From Lepus europaeus (Eukaryota; Chordata; Mammalia; Lagomorpha; Leporidae): a DNA stretch of 64,000 nucleotides. A model generated the notes under the pieces. The model was not told the origin of the DNA and ran no database searches. It worked only from the letters and a program-made list of their open reading frames with translations. Positions 1 through 11,800 of this stretch are shown here, piece by piece (the first letter of the stretch is position 1; every line of letters starts with the position of its first letter). The position numbers and the translations under genes are program-made. The DNA is taken from the NCBI RefSeq assembly GCF_033115175.1, contig NC_084834.1, positions 114,820,275 to 114,884,274 on the forward strand, in the 5' to 3' direction.

Positions 1-480
1 TGTGCAGATAAACACCTGGGATAAATTTCATTAATTCATGCCCAGAAAGTCCTCCACCCATCAGTGTATTCCAGAAAATGAAGATGGGGAGGAGAAATGG
101 TGCGACATACCCGTATCTATAACAACTCCCGACTGAATGTAGACTGGGATCTCGTTTGTTACTGAGATGCCCACCTGTTCTGTCTGATGGCATCTCTTCA
201 TTACACTTGGCTAGCATGCTTACTAGTACTCTCTGTCTCACATCTGAAATTCTTATCGGAAGACAAGAACCTCTGATTCAGCCATCTCCTGGAACAGAAC
301 CAAGAAGGGTGAATGTGAATCCTTTCTTGCAATTTTCCCATCCCAAGGTTGAAGGAAGGGGCAAATAGCTTCTTATGGAGCTATTTGATTGAAAGCTGGA
401 AACTGCTTCCAAATTTGATGATTTGAATTTGAATTTGAATTTGATTATTTTAAATGTATAAATACACTATTTTCTTCTTT
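1..480. other. No recognisable feature
   Basis: Single-copy-looking sequence beyond the ADGRL3 3' end. The only structure is a short run of TTTGAA-type hexamers at about 421-444. Confidence 0.5.
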
Positions 481-790
481 TAAAAAAATTTATCTATTTA
501 TTTGAAAGGTGTAGATACAAAGGCAGAGAGAAGTCTTCCATCTGCCGATTCACTCCCCAAATAGCTGCAACTGCCAGAGCTGGGCTGATCCAAAGCCAGG
601 AGCCTGCAGCTACTTCCAGGTCTTTCATGTGGATGCAGGGGCCCAAGGACTTGGGCCATCCTCTATTGCTTTCCCAGGCCATGGCAGAGAGCTGCTTCAG
701 AAGAGGAGCAGCTACATGGGATGCAGCCACATAGGATGCTGGCATTGCAGGCAGCAGCTTTACCCAGTAGGTCACAGCACCAGCCCCAAG
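481..790 (-). mobile_element. CSINE copy (lagomorph tRNA-derived SINE)
   Basis: Reverse-complement copy. The A-rich tail appears as T-rich sequence at 481-505, followed by the body motifs for the tail-proximal end (CCCCAAATAGCTGCAACTG), and the head CAGCACCAGCCCC ends at about 790. Moderately diverged. Confidence 0.88.
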
Positions 791-892
791 AGACTTGTTG
801 CAACAGTAAGAATTGGTTATAATTCTCTAGCATTTGTCCTATGTCAGCATGGTTCTAAACAGAATAGGAAGTAATGGTTTTAACTTTCTTTC

Positions 893-1060
893 CCCAGTAA
901 TCCTATTCTAGAGATTTCATTATTATTCCCATATTATAGAGAAGGGAACTGAGAGAGGGAGAGGAACTTGCTCAGAATCACAAGATTGAAAAATGAGGGA
1001 AGCAGGCTTTTAACTCAGTCTAGACTCAAAGTCTAGACATTCAGCCACTGTATAATGTTG
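893..1060 (+). mobile_element. MIR SINE fragment
   Basis: Contains the MIR core pattern TTATTATTCCCATATTATAG, then GGGAACTGAGAGAGGGAG and CTTGCTCAGAATCACA. An ancient mammal-wide repeat, strongly diverged. Confidence 0.75.
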
Positions 1061-1373
1061 CCTCTCAGGGAAAATAAAACCTGGTTGTCACACAGGGAAA
1101 TACAGAAATAAGACACAGTGAAAATCTTTACTGTGCTTACTGTCTTGTGTCCCTGTTGCTCTGGCTTCACCTTTTTCCTCTCTGATTAGTCAATAAATTC
1201 CAATAATTTCATTAAATACTTCAAATTCTATTAAAGTTTTGTTTTTATTTTGTTTAGCTTAAGTACATTTGAGCCATCTTTCTTTACTTAAAACCAAAGT
1301 CTCCTAATAAATACTCCTATAAGAGGGGAGAAACTAGAATCCATGGTGTTAGTGCAGGTAGGTGCCTATTAGC
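1061..1373. other. No recognisable feature
   Basis: AT-rich intergenic sequence between a MIR fragment and the candidate LTR. I see nothing in it. Confidence 0.4.
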
Positions 1374-2286
1374 CTGTGTGTCTGAGTGCAGAGTTAGATG
1401 GGCTAATAGGCAGTGAGGTCAGGTCCCCTTTGGGGTGAGAAAAGGCGTGAGTCCCTTTAAGAGTGGAAAAGATGCTACTTCTCCCCACAAGCTGCCTTTG
1501 GCAAGACAAAATTACCAACCTCACTCTTCTGAGGGTTTTTTGTTTTATCATGAGGAAGCTAGACAGGATTACAATTCTGGCCCTTGGAAGGAATTTGTCC
1601 CTGCCCCCTGAATGATTGCTAGCTGTTATTCTGCTCCCCCAAATTGTGCCTGAAAGACCCCATGCTGGCAAGTTTCTCCAGGTATCCCTCCTGTGCAGGT
1701 CCCATCCTGACTGCTGCTGCAGGAGGCTTCTGACTTGCATAAATCTTACTTTGCTCAGTGTCCTGTCTTCCTCTACCTGAGACAAGAACTGAAATTGCCT
1801 TCATCATTCCTGTACCAAGACGGGCCAGAGAAAATGGGAAGAAAATTAATTTATGTGCATGGGGACACGGAAGCAAGTCCTGAGAGCAGGACCCAATCCC
1901 TTGTCTGCCTCCTCTAGTCCTTTCCTGTCCTATATCTGAAGGAATTCACTGAATCAAGGGAGCAATACAGCTGTCCAGCAAGGTTGTAATTACTGGACTA
2001 GAGGACTCACTTGCTTCTTCAATAGATAAAAACCTATGGCCAGTATTGTCCAGAGGGGTTTGTTTAGGGGAATTCCACATCCAAAAATAGCCTGCCCAAA
2101 GCAGGAGGCAAGGAAAAGAAATGGGGTACCCATACACCTGTCCCTTAAAACCCAGGTGTGACTACAGGTGGAGCTCTCGTCTACTAAGTGTAGAAATCTG
2201 TCTCTTCACTTTTTTCAATAAAATTCTTTGCTAGTCACCTTCTCGCCTGCTTGTTCATCGGCCTCATGCTCAGTTGTTGATAGAAC
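1374..2286 (+). mobile_element. Candidate solo LTR of an endogenous retrovirus-like element
   Basis: The stretch has an LTR-like 3' end: a TTAAAA box near 2145, then about 70 bases on an AATAAA signal at 2217-2222, then a T-rich GTCACCTTC segment ending in ACA at 2286. The left border near TGTGTCTG is uncertain and I could not confirm a target-site duplication. There is no coding sequence of retroviral type. It could instead be a fragment of another repeat. Confidence 0.4.
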
Positions 2287-2445
2287 AAGTTTCCAGGGGT
2301 TCAAATCAGCAGGAACAACGAGAAGCAGACATACATACTGCAGTAAGGCTTTGTCTGGGAGCATAAGGGAAAACATCAGACAGAGAAAAGCGACTGATCA
2401 GGAAACTGATCAAGAGTCTTCCCCACATGAGTGAGGTATGACTTT

Positions 2446-2773
2446 TTTTTTTTTTACAGCCACAGTGGACAGTGAGAGAGAGAGACAGTGAGAAAGGTCT
2501 TCCTTTTCCGTTGGTTCACCCCTCAATAGCCTCTACGGCCAGCGCGCTGCGACCCGTGCACCATGCTGATCCGAAGCCAGGAGCCAGGTGCTTTCTCCTG
2601 GTCTCCCATGCAGGTGCAGGGCCCAAGCACTTGGGCCATCCTCCACTGCACTCCCGGGCCACAGCAGAGAGCTGGGCTGGAAGAGGAGCAACTGGGACAG
2701 AATCCGGCACCCAGACCGGGACTGTGATGGTGCCGCAGGGGGAGGATTAGCCTAGTGAGCCACAGCGCTGGCC
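2446..2773 (-). mobile_element. CSINE copy with target-site duplication
   Basis: A reverse-complement copy of the type with AGTGGACAGTGAGAGAG. It is flanked by a perfect 13-bp duplication GAGGTATGACTTT at 2433-2445 and 2774-2786, so the insertion borders are precise and the element is relatively young. Confidence 0.95.
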
Positions 2774-2786
2774 GAGGTATGACTTT

Positions 2787-5779
2787 GAAAAACCACATCT
2801 TGCACCTTCTTCCATTTACCATCTATAAGGGATTGATGAAGTGTTTCAAAGATGGTTTCAGGACTGACATTCTGTGAATTGACATTACATAGAATGGACA
2901 AATGGCTGAGGGAGACAGGTAGACAAGCCCAGAGAACGGAATGAAAAGGATGTAAAAAAAAAAAACGATTGAGGGCAGAGGCAAAGCTGGATCTGGGACT
3001 ACCTAGATGAAGAAGGACAAAGAGGGACAGGCTAGCTGATGAGTAAATCTCTAGACGGAGTGAGAGAAGGCACTGCTGATTTATGGAGCAAAGAACACCA
3101 CAGACAAGACAGAAATGACTTTTGTAGAACAGAGAAATGAAAGGGAGAAATGTGTAAGACTAAGATTAAACATAAAATGAAGATGGAGAAGGAGATGTAT
3201 AGGAAAAGACTAAAAGGGAGTCTCTGATCTTGCGAGGCAATGGGATGGGGCTCAACCTGAGTCCCAGGGAGAATGGTGAGAGCTGTGCTCAGATGGATGT
3301 GATGACCACACAGACGAGGGAAGAGATGAGATGTAGCTCTGTGAATATTACTGGGAAAGAAAGTAAGCTAAGTAAGGGATGAGCTGTAGCCTAGGTAATT
3401 TGAATGTAGTAATTCTATGTGCTATTGTCAAAACCTGAAGGAGAAGACAAGTAGATGTGAAAAGTCAACAGAAGAATGAGTAATGAATTATTACTCATTT
3501 CTCGCTTACCTTCCATGGGACCTTCCAAATTATTCCTGTTTAGAGCAATGTTTAAGAATCAGTTTTAGTTGCCTAATCAAATTTCAAAAGAAGAATGTGA
3601 ATTGGGTGGCCCACAGAAGCCAAATACAAGCCTAGGAGTCATATTCAAAGAAGCCAGTTTATTATGCATTTTCAATCATAAAACAGTAGTATTATGCAAC
3701 TCTTATCTTCCTTCTGTGGAATTACAGGCAAATCACTTTTACAAAGAGTAAACTCTTGGATGGCTGTGACACTGTGCTAAATTCCAAGAAGATATATGGT
3801 CTGCAAAGTGGAACTTTCAAGAAAACTTGAAGAGGCTATTGTTCTCTGTAACTAAACCATGATGTATGTCTGGGAATTCTGCCTGATTTAAAATCAATCA
3901 CTGATCTCTTTCTACTGTGAGAGTATTCATAGATCCCCCCCTCCCCAAATAGTGAAAGAAACACAGATATTTTGAACAAGAATATTTATTCTATGAATGG
4001 GTTAAATCATGAAACAGATGATTCTATAATCCAGTTATTTTTATTTAATCATATATTATCAATATTTATAAACAGGGAGAAAAACCATATTTAGGCAATT
4101 AGCTACCCTCATCTGGGGATAAGATTTTTTTTTTAATTTTAATATTCTCTATACGCTTTCTTATTTAAAAATTGAAACTATTTTGGGAAAATTTAAACAT
4201 GATTAATGCAAATATTATCTAGTACTTATTAAGCAGTTAACTCTGTTATTCTCAGGCCATATCACACAATGAATCCCTTGTGGACTTTTACTATTTATTT
4301 GTTCCTGAGAGCTATACACATAGATTCTGAAGTCATTTATGTAGGCGAGGTCCTGGAATTTTTTTAAAAAAATATATTCTAGGTGATTCTAAGGAAGCTG
4401 GGGTTGAGAAGTCCATCCTTCATAGTACAACTTGAAAATGGCAGGATGAATTTGATTTTATTTTCAAATAAAATGACCACAATGTCGCAATTATGGTATT
4501 TTTCATAGGGAATCCATTTCGACTTGATTTGATTTAGTTATTGCATATTATCTCAATTCGAATTTTAAAACTCAAATAAGGTCAATAGTTATTGCTTTTA
4601 AGATTTTAGTCTATACATATACATAGGTTACAATTATAAAAAGGTATATTAATGAAAAATTTAGTGAGATAGCATAATAAGTTACAAGTAAAACAGAAAT
4701 TGAAGTAAAACACTAAGCTTTGAAACAGTTTGTATTCATCTTTTTTTTTTTTTCAGTTTGAATTTGTTCTTTGTCAGTGTGTTTTGCTGAATTAACAAAA
4801 TTTAAGGGAATTCCTTTTTCATTAGTGTCCGCAGAATGATGTAAATTAACACTATGCCAAAGACTCTGAGAAGGCAGTAAACTCTTGTCTGTGAGAAATA
4901 CAAAGTAGGAGATAAGAAGCCTATATTTCAGTACACTTTATCTTTCTCTTCCAAAATTTAAAAAATAATTGTAAATTTTTGAATTATGGACTACTAGGTG
5001 CAATTAAGACTATATGCTAAATATCAAATACATGTTCTTTAAATGTTACATAATAAAGCATGAATATCAATTAAAAATAAAGGATTTTAGTGATTTTTTC
5101 CTCAATTTGACACATAAAAATATTTTAGATATTTATAAATGATTATTACTTTTAGAGAATTGTTTCTGAAGATCATTATAAGAATTATCCAGTTCACAAT
5201 TATTCACATATTTTTGCTTAATACCATGATGTGGCTTGACTTTGATGCATTTATACAATCATTATTATGAACAAGATCCTTTATTTATTCCATTTATCCA
5301 TAAAATCTTCAGAGCAGTTAATATCCTTGAAACATTTGGAAAAAACATTTATATTCCCAAGACTGGGAATAAATCCTGCATGAAATGTATGAAAATAAGT
5401 AGAAAAAAAAGTTCATTTTTATCAGATATTACAAACAGATTCTTTGATGGCTGTAACTTTTCAGTATCATCACATTATAATGAAACAAATCATTGATTCT
5501 TTGGAAATTTTTGGACAATCATCAATTTTTCACCTTTTTCCATACCTACCAATTTGATTATTGTCCCCTTTATATACAGTAGAAGGCCTGCAAATATCTA
5601 CAATTGCAATCCTCAGATTGTTGTTTTACATAACTTTAAATTAGTTTGTCTCTAATAACTATTTCCAGTTTGTCTTAGTTAAGTGGTTATGAGGAAAATA
5701 CCAGTAGTTTGGATATTTTTTCATAATAAGTAATTACTACTCATATATCTGTGTGTGCATTCTATATTTTTGCAATGAC
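2787..5779. other. No recognisable gene; purine-rich stretch at its start
   Basis: From about 2880 to 3480 the plus strand is notably purine-rich (AGA, GGA, GAA runs). The rest is AT-rich with short homopolymer runs. I see no coding or RNA gene and no repeat I can name. Confidence 0.45.
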
Positions 5780-6000
5780 AAATAGAGTTGTCCCAACGTC
5801 TATGTGTGGTGCGTTCCAGAACCAAATGTGAGTATGAAAATATGTGGGTGCTCAAGTTCCTCATATAAAATGGTATGGTATTTGTATGTAACCTTTGGAC
5901 ATTTTCCTGAGTACTTTAAACCATCTTTATATTACTAATAACATCAAGTATACTATAAATGATACATGTGTGTATGCATGTATGTAGATAGATACAGTGT
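5780..6000 (+). mobile_element. MER2-like Tigger-group DNA transposon fragment
   Basis: The order of motifs (GTGCGTTCCAGAACC, GTGGGTGCTCAAGTTCCTCA, TATAAAATGGTATGGTATTTG, then CATTTTCCTGAGTACTTTAAA) follows the MER2 type of non-autonomous Tigger element as I remember it. Both ends are decayed. Confidence 0.6.
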
Positions 6001-6717
6001 GTGTGATCTCCCATTTCTCATGTCATTTGAACCTAGAATGCAAGAGCACTGGCTCTAGTTTCAGTACCACTGTAACCACTGCCAATTTAAGAATGCACTC
6101 TATATTGATTTCCAAAAAATGTTAACAGAGCAACCCTTCGGTAAAATTGAACAGCATGTAGAAATGGCTTTTCCTGTAACATTATGCTTAGAATCTAAAA
6201 ATAACCACTTAGTAGGGAGAAGAAACCTAAGGCACGTGGAAGACACAAAGAAGGGGTGAGTTCCCTAGTGCATGGTGGAACAGCTACATTGCCATCATGG
6301 GTATCACAGAGAGCTTCTTTGAATTGTGGAAACTCAGACACACTGCCCAGCACAAACCCAAATGTGTATTTCAACAAGATACCTATGTAATTTATAAACA
6401 TTTTCTAAATGAGAAACACAGGTGTTGAGTACACTCTTTTTGTCTCTTGTTGCTGCACCCAAATGGAAATTTGGCATTAGCAGACAGGAAGTTACCTGTG
6501 TTAAAGTCAAAACCTTCTATGGCAAGGGTAGAATTTTATGGCTATGGCAATATTCATTTTTTTTCCTATCTGCATCTAAATATTAGGAGCAGATATTTAG
6601 TGATGGTACTTGTGTAACATTATTTTATTGTGAGTTATAAAGCCAACAAATATGGGAGGAGTCACAGAGCCAGCATTTTATTGACAGATCCTACTCAGGA
6701 AAAAAGACTCAGTAGAG
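6001..6717. other. No recognisable feature
   Basis: AT-rich sequence without a gene or a repeat I can name. Confidence 0.4.
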
Positions 6718-7390
6718 GTGTGAGCATTTGGCCTGTGGTTAAAGCACTGATTAGAAGGCCAGCGCTGTGGCATAGCAGGTTAAGTCTCTGCCAGTGGTGC
6801 CAGTGTCTCATATGTGTACCAGTTCAAGAACTGGCTGCTCCACTTCTGATCCAGCTCCCTGCTAAAGTGCCTGGGAAAGTAGAGGAAGATGGTCCAAGTA
6901 CTTGGGCCCCTGCGCCCATGTGGGAGACCCGGAAGAATCTCCAGGCTCCTGGCTTCTGCCTGGCTCAGCCCCAGTTGTTATGGCCATTTGGGAAGTGAAC
7001 CAGCAGATGGAAGAGCTCTATCTTTCTGTCTATCCTTCTCTCTCTGTAAATCTGCTTTTCAAATAAATAAAAAGAAAACAAATCTTATATATAAAATGAT
7101 TAGAATGCCCATGCCCCATACCAGAATGCTACAGTTTGACACCCAGCTGTGGCTTCTGACTCCGGCTTCCTGTTGACGCATACTGTGGAAGGCAGTGGTG
7201 ATGGCTAAAATTTTTGGATTCCTACCACCTACATGTGTCATCTGGATTGGCTTCCTGGTTTTCAAATGTCCACTCCCCACCACACAATGCAGCTATTTGG
7301 GGCATGAACCAGTGGAAGGGTTCTCTCTCTTGTCTCTGTTGATCTCTCTCTCTCTCTCATCTCTTTGCCTTTCAAATAAATACAAATATT
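6718..7390 (+). mobile_element. Older CSINE, split by a younger CSINE
   Basis: The head GTGAGCATTTGGCCTGTGG at about 6720 runs to 6756 and resumes after the younger insertion at 7097 with GATTAGAATGCCCATGCCCC, continuing to the TTTCAAATAAATA tail near 7375-7384. The two parts join in the order expected for one element. Confidence 0.8.
6757..7096 (+). mobile_element. Younger CSINE inserted into an older CSINE
   Basis: Complete copy from GGCCAGCGCTGTGG to its A-rich tail. It is flanked by a 9-bp duplication TGATTAGAA at 6748-6756 and 7097-7105. Confidence 0.88.
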
Positions 7391-8011
7391 CAAAGGTAGC
7401 CAAAAAAGCTTGAGCAGTGGTTCACAAATAGACTTCTAATGGTCAATCAGTTCTCAATGTACTATTCCACAATTTTCTTGAAGATTTGGGGGACAAATAT
7501 AGAAACAGGGTGATACATATATTTGGAAATTTGCAGTGCATTATTGGAAATCCTGGAGTGAAAAAAACAAGTGTGTTTAGTGCCTTAAGTCCCAAATATA
7601 CTTAATTGTGGAGCCAGGTTTTCCATCAAATGAGAGCTGCCAAGGCTGCTCGCTCCATCAGCGCACTTGATGTACAGGTGGTACGGCTGCTGTGTCAGGA
7701 TGAACTTTTGGAGAATTGCGAGTATAAAGACTAAGAAAGCTGTAGTTACCACACATGCTCTGATGGAAGCCTGAGTCAAAGGCACACAGCAGAATGGAAC
7801 TTTACCTTGATTTGGAATCAGATGACCATAAGTAACCATGATTGGGGGTGTGGAGAATAACAGAGCCCACACAACACAGAGTCCACTTGGTGTTAACTCT
7901 GAATCTGCTGAAGACTTCCATGGAGGGGATTTTTGTGTGCCTAGTGCATTATACATCACATACGTGAGAGAGAAGGTATGTTGATACTTAGAGATGAGAT
8001 AACCTATTCTT
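7391..8011. other. Spacer between SINE copies
   Basis: Apart from the unassigned open frame at 7585-7959, no feature is visible. Confidence 0.4.
7585..7959 (-). other. Unassigned open frame, 124 codons, two hydrophobic stretches
   Basis: An open frame on the minus strand outside any repeat I recognise. It has a hydrophobic stretch LCVVWALLFSTPPIMV and a second VVTTAFLVFILAILQKFIL, separated by a segment with CC. I cannot assign it to a family. It could be a fragment of a retrocopied membrane protein, an old repeat, or chance. There is no splice or promoter evidence. Confidence that it is a real gene is low. Confidence 0.12.
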
Positions 8012-8025
8012 AAAAAATGTAATTT

Positions 8026-8389
8026 GGCCGGCGCCGTGGCTCACTAGGCTAATCCTCCGCCTTGCGGCGCCGGCACACCGGGTTCTAGTCCCGGTCTGGG
8101 CACCGGATTCTGTCCTGGTTGCCCCTCTTCCAGGCCAGCTCTCTGCTGTGGCCAGGGAGTGCAGTGGAGGATGGCCCAAGTACTTGGGCCCTGCACCCCA
8201 TGGGAGACCAGGAGAAGCACCTGGCTCCTGCCATCGGATTAGCGCAGTGCGCCGGTCGCAGCTCTCCAACCGCGGCGGCCATTGGAGGGTGAACCAACGG
8301 CAAAGGAAGACCTTCCTCTCTGTCTCTCTCTCTCTCACTGTCCACTCTGCCTGTCAAAAATAAAAAAAATAAAAATTAAAAAAATTTAA
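8026..8389 (+). mobile_element. Young CSINE copy with perfect target-site duplication
   Basis: Runs from GGCCGGCGCCGTGGCTCACT to an A-rich tail. It has the GC-rich middle GTGCGCCGGTCGCAGC typical of the younger variant. A perfect duplication AAAAAATGTAATTT flanks it at 8012-8025 and 8390-8403. Confidence 0.96.
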
Positions 8390-8481
8390 AAAAAATGTAA
8401 TTTGTTCAAGATATAAAATTGGTTAGAAGGAGAACCAGAATTAAACAATCAGGACTCTCTCTTTTAATAGACTACAGACAG

Positions 8482-8733
8482 GGCCGGCGTCATGGCTCAC
8501 TTGGTTAATCCTCCACCTGCAGCGCCAGCATCCCATATGGGCGCCGGGTTCTAGTCCCAGTTGTTCCTCTTCCAATCCAGCTCTCTGCTGTGGCCTGGGA
8601 GGACAGTGGAGGATGGCCCAAGTGTTTGGGCTCCTGCACCTGCATGGGAGACCAGGCTCCTGGCTTCAGATTGGTGCAGCGCTGGCTGTAGCGGCCATTT
8701 GGGGAGTGAACCAACAGAAGGAAGACCTTTCTG

Positions 8734-8764
<31 letters not shown>

Positions 8765-8799
8765 AACTCTACCTGTCAAATAAAAAAAATTAAAAAAAA
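8482..8799 (+). mobile_element. CSINE copy with target-site duplication
   Basis: Runs from GGCCGGCGTCATGGC to an A tail. Flanked by AATAGACTACAGACAG at 8466-8481 and the same with one change at 8800-8815. Confidence 0.95.
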
Positions 8800-8815
8800 A
8801 ATAGACTACAGATAG

Positions 8816-11800
8816 ATTTCTCTTCCTGAGTTCTCTCTCACCTGCTAATTTTTATTCTATCTTCCCTAACAGATTTCTCTCACTAGCTGTTCTAATGGAT
8901 TCTCTCTCTCTTCTGATATAGATTTCTCTCTTCCTCCCCCATTTGGTACATAACTTCTTAGTATCATGGGGTTTATACAAACTTTGAGCTCCATGCTTTT
9001 TGAGATGTACTTGAATGTCTATTTCCCCTTATTTAAATGAAAAGGGACAGGTTAGTTTATCATTAACTAATCACTAAATTGCTGAAATATTACATGATTT
9101 AAAAATAATAAAAAGAATTTGACTGAGATGTTAGTTCAAAACCAGGAGCTTTGTGACTGTGAGCTCTGAATTTCCATCCCTTCCACAAGGAGTCCAACAA
9201 GTGCCACTTTGCTGGATTGTACTGGGAATGATAGTCACAAGGTGGGGCCGTGAAGTTTCAGGCACATACTTGGTCCTCCAATGCTGTCGATGTCCTTCTG
9301 CTTCCTTCACAGAGCTTCCAGTGCCAATATTAGAAGGGATAGGCAGACAGGAAGTAGATTTACCCATTTGATTATTTGCGCTCATTTTATCAAAGTGCAG
9401 AGTCAGTAAATAATCAGAATCCCTGAAGCTACAGAATGATGATCATATACTGCCATGGATCTTTGTGACCCCCCACCAAACACTTGCTAATCCATCCACT
9501 GTTCCCTTTATTCAAAAGAAGGGTGTGTTGCAGCACACAGCCTAGGGCTATGTGCACCACAGGTCCATGGGTGACAGCTGCCCTATTCTCCAGTTTTGCA
9601 ATGAGGAGAAATAAGATCAGAAGTAAGTACACAGAAGGCAAAATTTTATTTTATCTCTCAATAGCAAACTTTCAGATCAAACAGTAGATTCTTAACTTCC
9701 TAACTTCCTGGAAAGCCCTTATAGACCTCTCAGGTGGCCACAGTTCTCTGAAGACAAAGGGAACAAAAGGTCTCACAATTTATTTTCAATGTGTGAAGGG
9801 GAGGGTGGCAGTGCATGAGGACTGTGGATGTAGGAAATAATCCAGGAGTCCATGTTTCAGTTAAAACCCTGCACTTTTAAACACTGTCGCCAAACCCAAC
9901 TTTTAATACCATATAATAACAGTAACTGCATCACTTATTGTTTGCTGATATTTTTTATTGAGGTTTGTTGCTCATGATTTTACATGTGATTGTACAGAGC
10001 ATTTAAGAAAAAAGGATGATGAAAAGATTGTACAAGGGGGAAAAAATCCAATAGCTTGAAATCTGGAAGGTGTTTGATAAGGATAATGCCATGTGCAAAT
10101 ACCTGTATATGAGAATCCTAAGAGACCAAAACTTCAATAGATATAATCTTGTTTCTAAAAAGTGATCTTTTTCTTATCCATGAGGAATAGCTCAATTAGT
10201 TGTTAGTTTTTTAAATAAGCTGCTATTTAAAAAAAAAAAAAGATCTGGAATTAGATTTAATGCTGGGCAAGAGGGAAAACAAAATGGAAAGACTTCCAAA
10301 TCATCCATCCACTTCCAATGCATTCACAGAGGCTAAACGGAGGAAAATGAACGTGACTCTACAAATCTGGATTCGCTAGTTCACAGGCAAAGATCAGTGT
10401 TAGAATATACAAACAAATGAGATCTGGTTATAAAAGAACACACGGCAATGGCCCACAGCTGTTGGAAGGCATATCACCTTTCATCGCTGGGGATGCTAAA
10501 GGAAATCTTTATTCTCAAATGAGGCATGAAAACCAACTGTAAATGTTTCTTTCCTCATCTTCCTAGACTCAAATCACAAGCCACAGTGACCACAAAGCAG
10601 TATTTGCTAGGACTAGGCAGTGGTGAGCTGCAAAGGCTGTCCTAGTCAGGCGTCCTGAGTTCTGACCCCCAAGCCTGCTACCACACAGCGATGGAGTTGA
10701 TGACACGCACTCATGTTTGTTGAACATCTCTAGAGGTCAAGCACTGCAGTCTATTTCACAGTCAGGATTGTTTTGCTTGTTTTATGTTCAAAAGAATCAA
10801 AGGAATTTTTAAACCTTAAAAAGCTATTTTAGTTCTGGATGTTAAAGCTTTTTTTTTTTTTTTGCCAATGTAATGTGAAATTTTGCAGTCTTGGGCCACT
10901 GAGGCAAACATAGCACCTGCAAAATTTAAAATCCTCTGATTCTGGACTTAATGTCACTCTTCAGTAGCCTCTCTCTTGGAACAAAAAGTGGAACCTCCTC
11001 CTTTAAAAATAATTCAGTCTGTTAAACTGTATGCTCAAAAGTCAGCTCTATTTTCCTCTTCCTTCAACTCTCCCTTTAGCTTTCTAGAATGAAAGAAGCG
11101 CTGGGAGTTATCACAGACACGTTGGATTGTGGAGCACTTTGAGAAGCCACCACGTGCACAGCTGCAGAATTTTGTGAACTGACTACGGTAATTGAAGAGA
11201 GAGCACTGGAGAGCAGTGTTTTCAGGAACGTAGTGATTTGTTCAGTCTCAATGTGATATTCATACATGTAATGAGTCATCTTGTAATGTGAATATTGCTT
11301 GGTTATGAATTCTTTTGCACAATGTACATAATTCCAATATAATGTTTATTAGAAAGATTCATAATAAAGCTCTAAAAGGTACAAGGAGACTAGTTAGCAT
11401 TAACTGTGTTGGTGTACAACAGTCAGCAGATTAGAGAGTGAAGGTGAGTTGAGGCAAAAATACTTACATTTTAAGAACATTTATAAAATATTTGTGTTCC
11501 CTTGAGACAAGGTATAGCTAGACAAGAAATAGCTAAGGACTGTAAAAGTATTTAGTGATTCCTGTGCAATTAGCAGGATGAAATTATGAGAAATTCCAAT
11601 TTTATTTTTTTTAACAGACCAGTAGCATTTGCTACAGTGTACAAGATTTTAACTACTATGATTTCATTATTGTTTTCCTTGAAGTATTTTCTCCGTAACT
11701 ATAACTTAGGTCCTGCCACCTCACCATAAATCTGGTTGTTATTCTTCCATTCATATTGTCATTGAAAAGACCTGCTTATCCCATTAGGGGTCTTTCAGAT

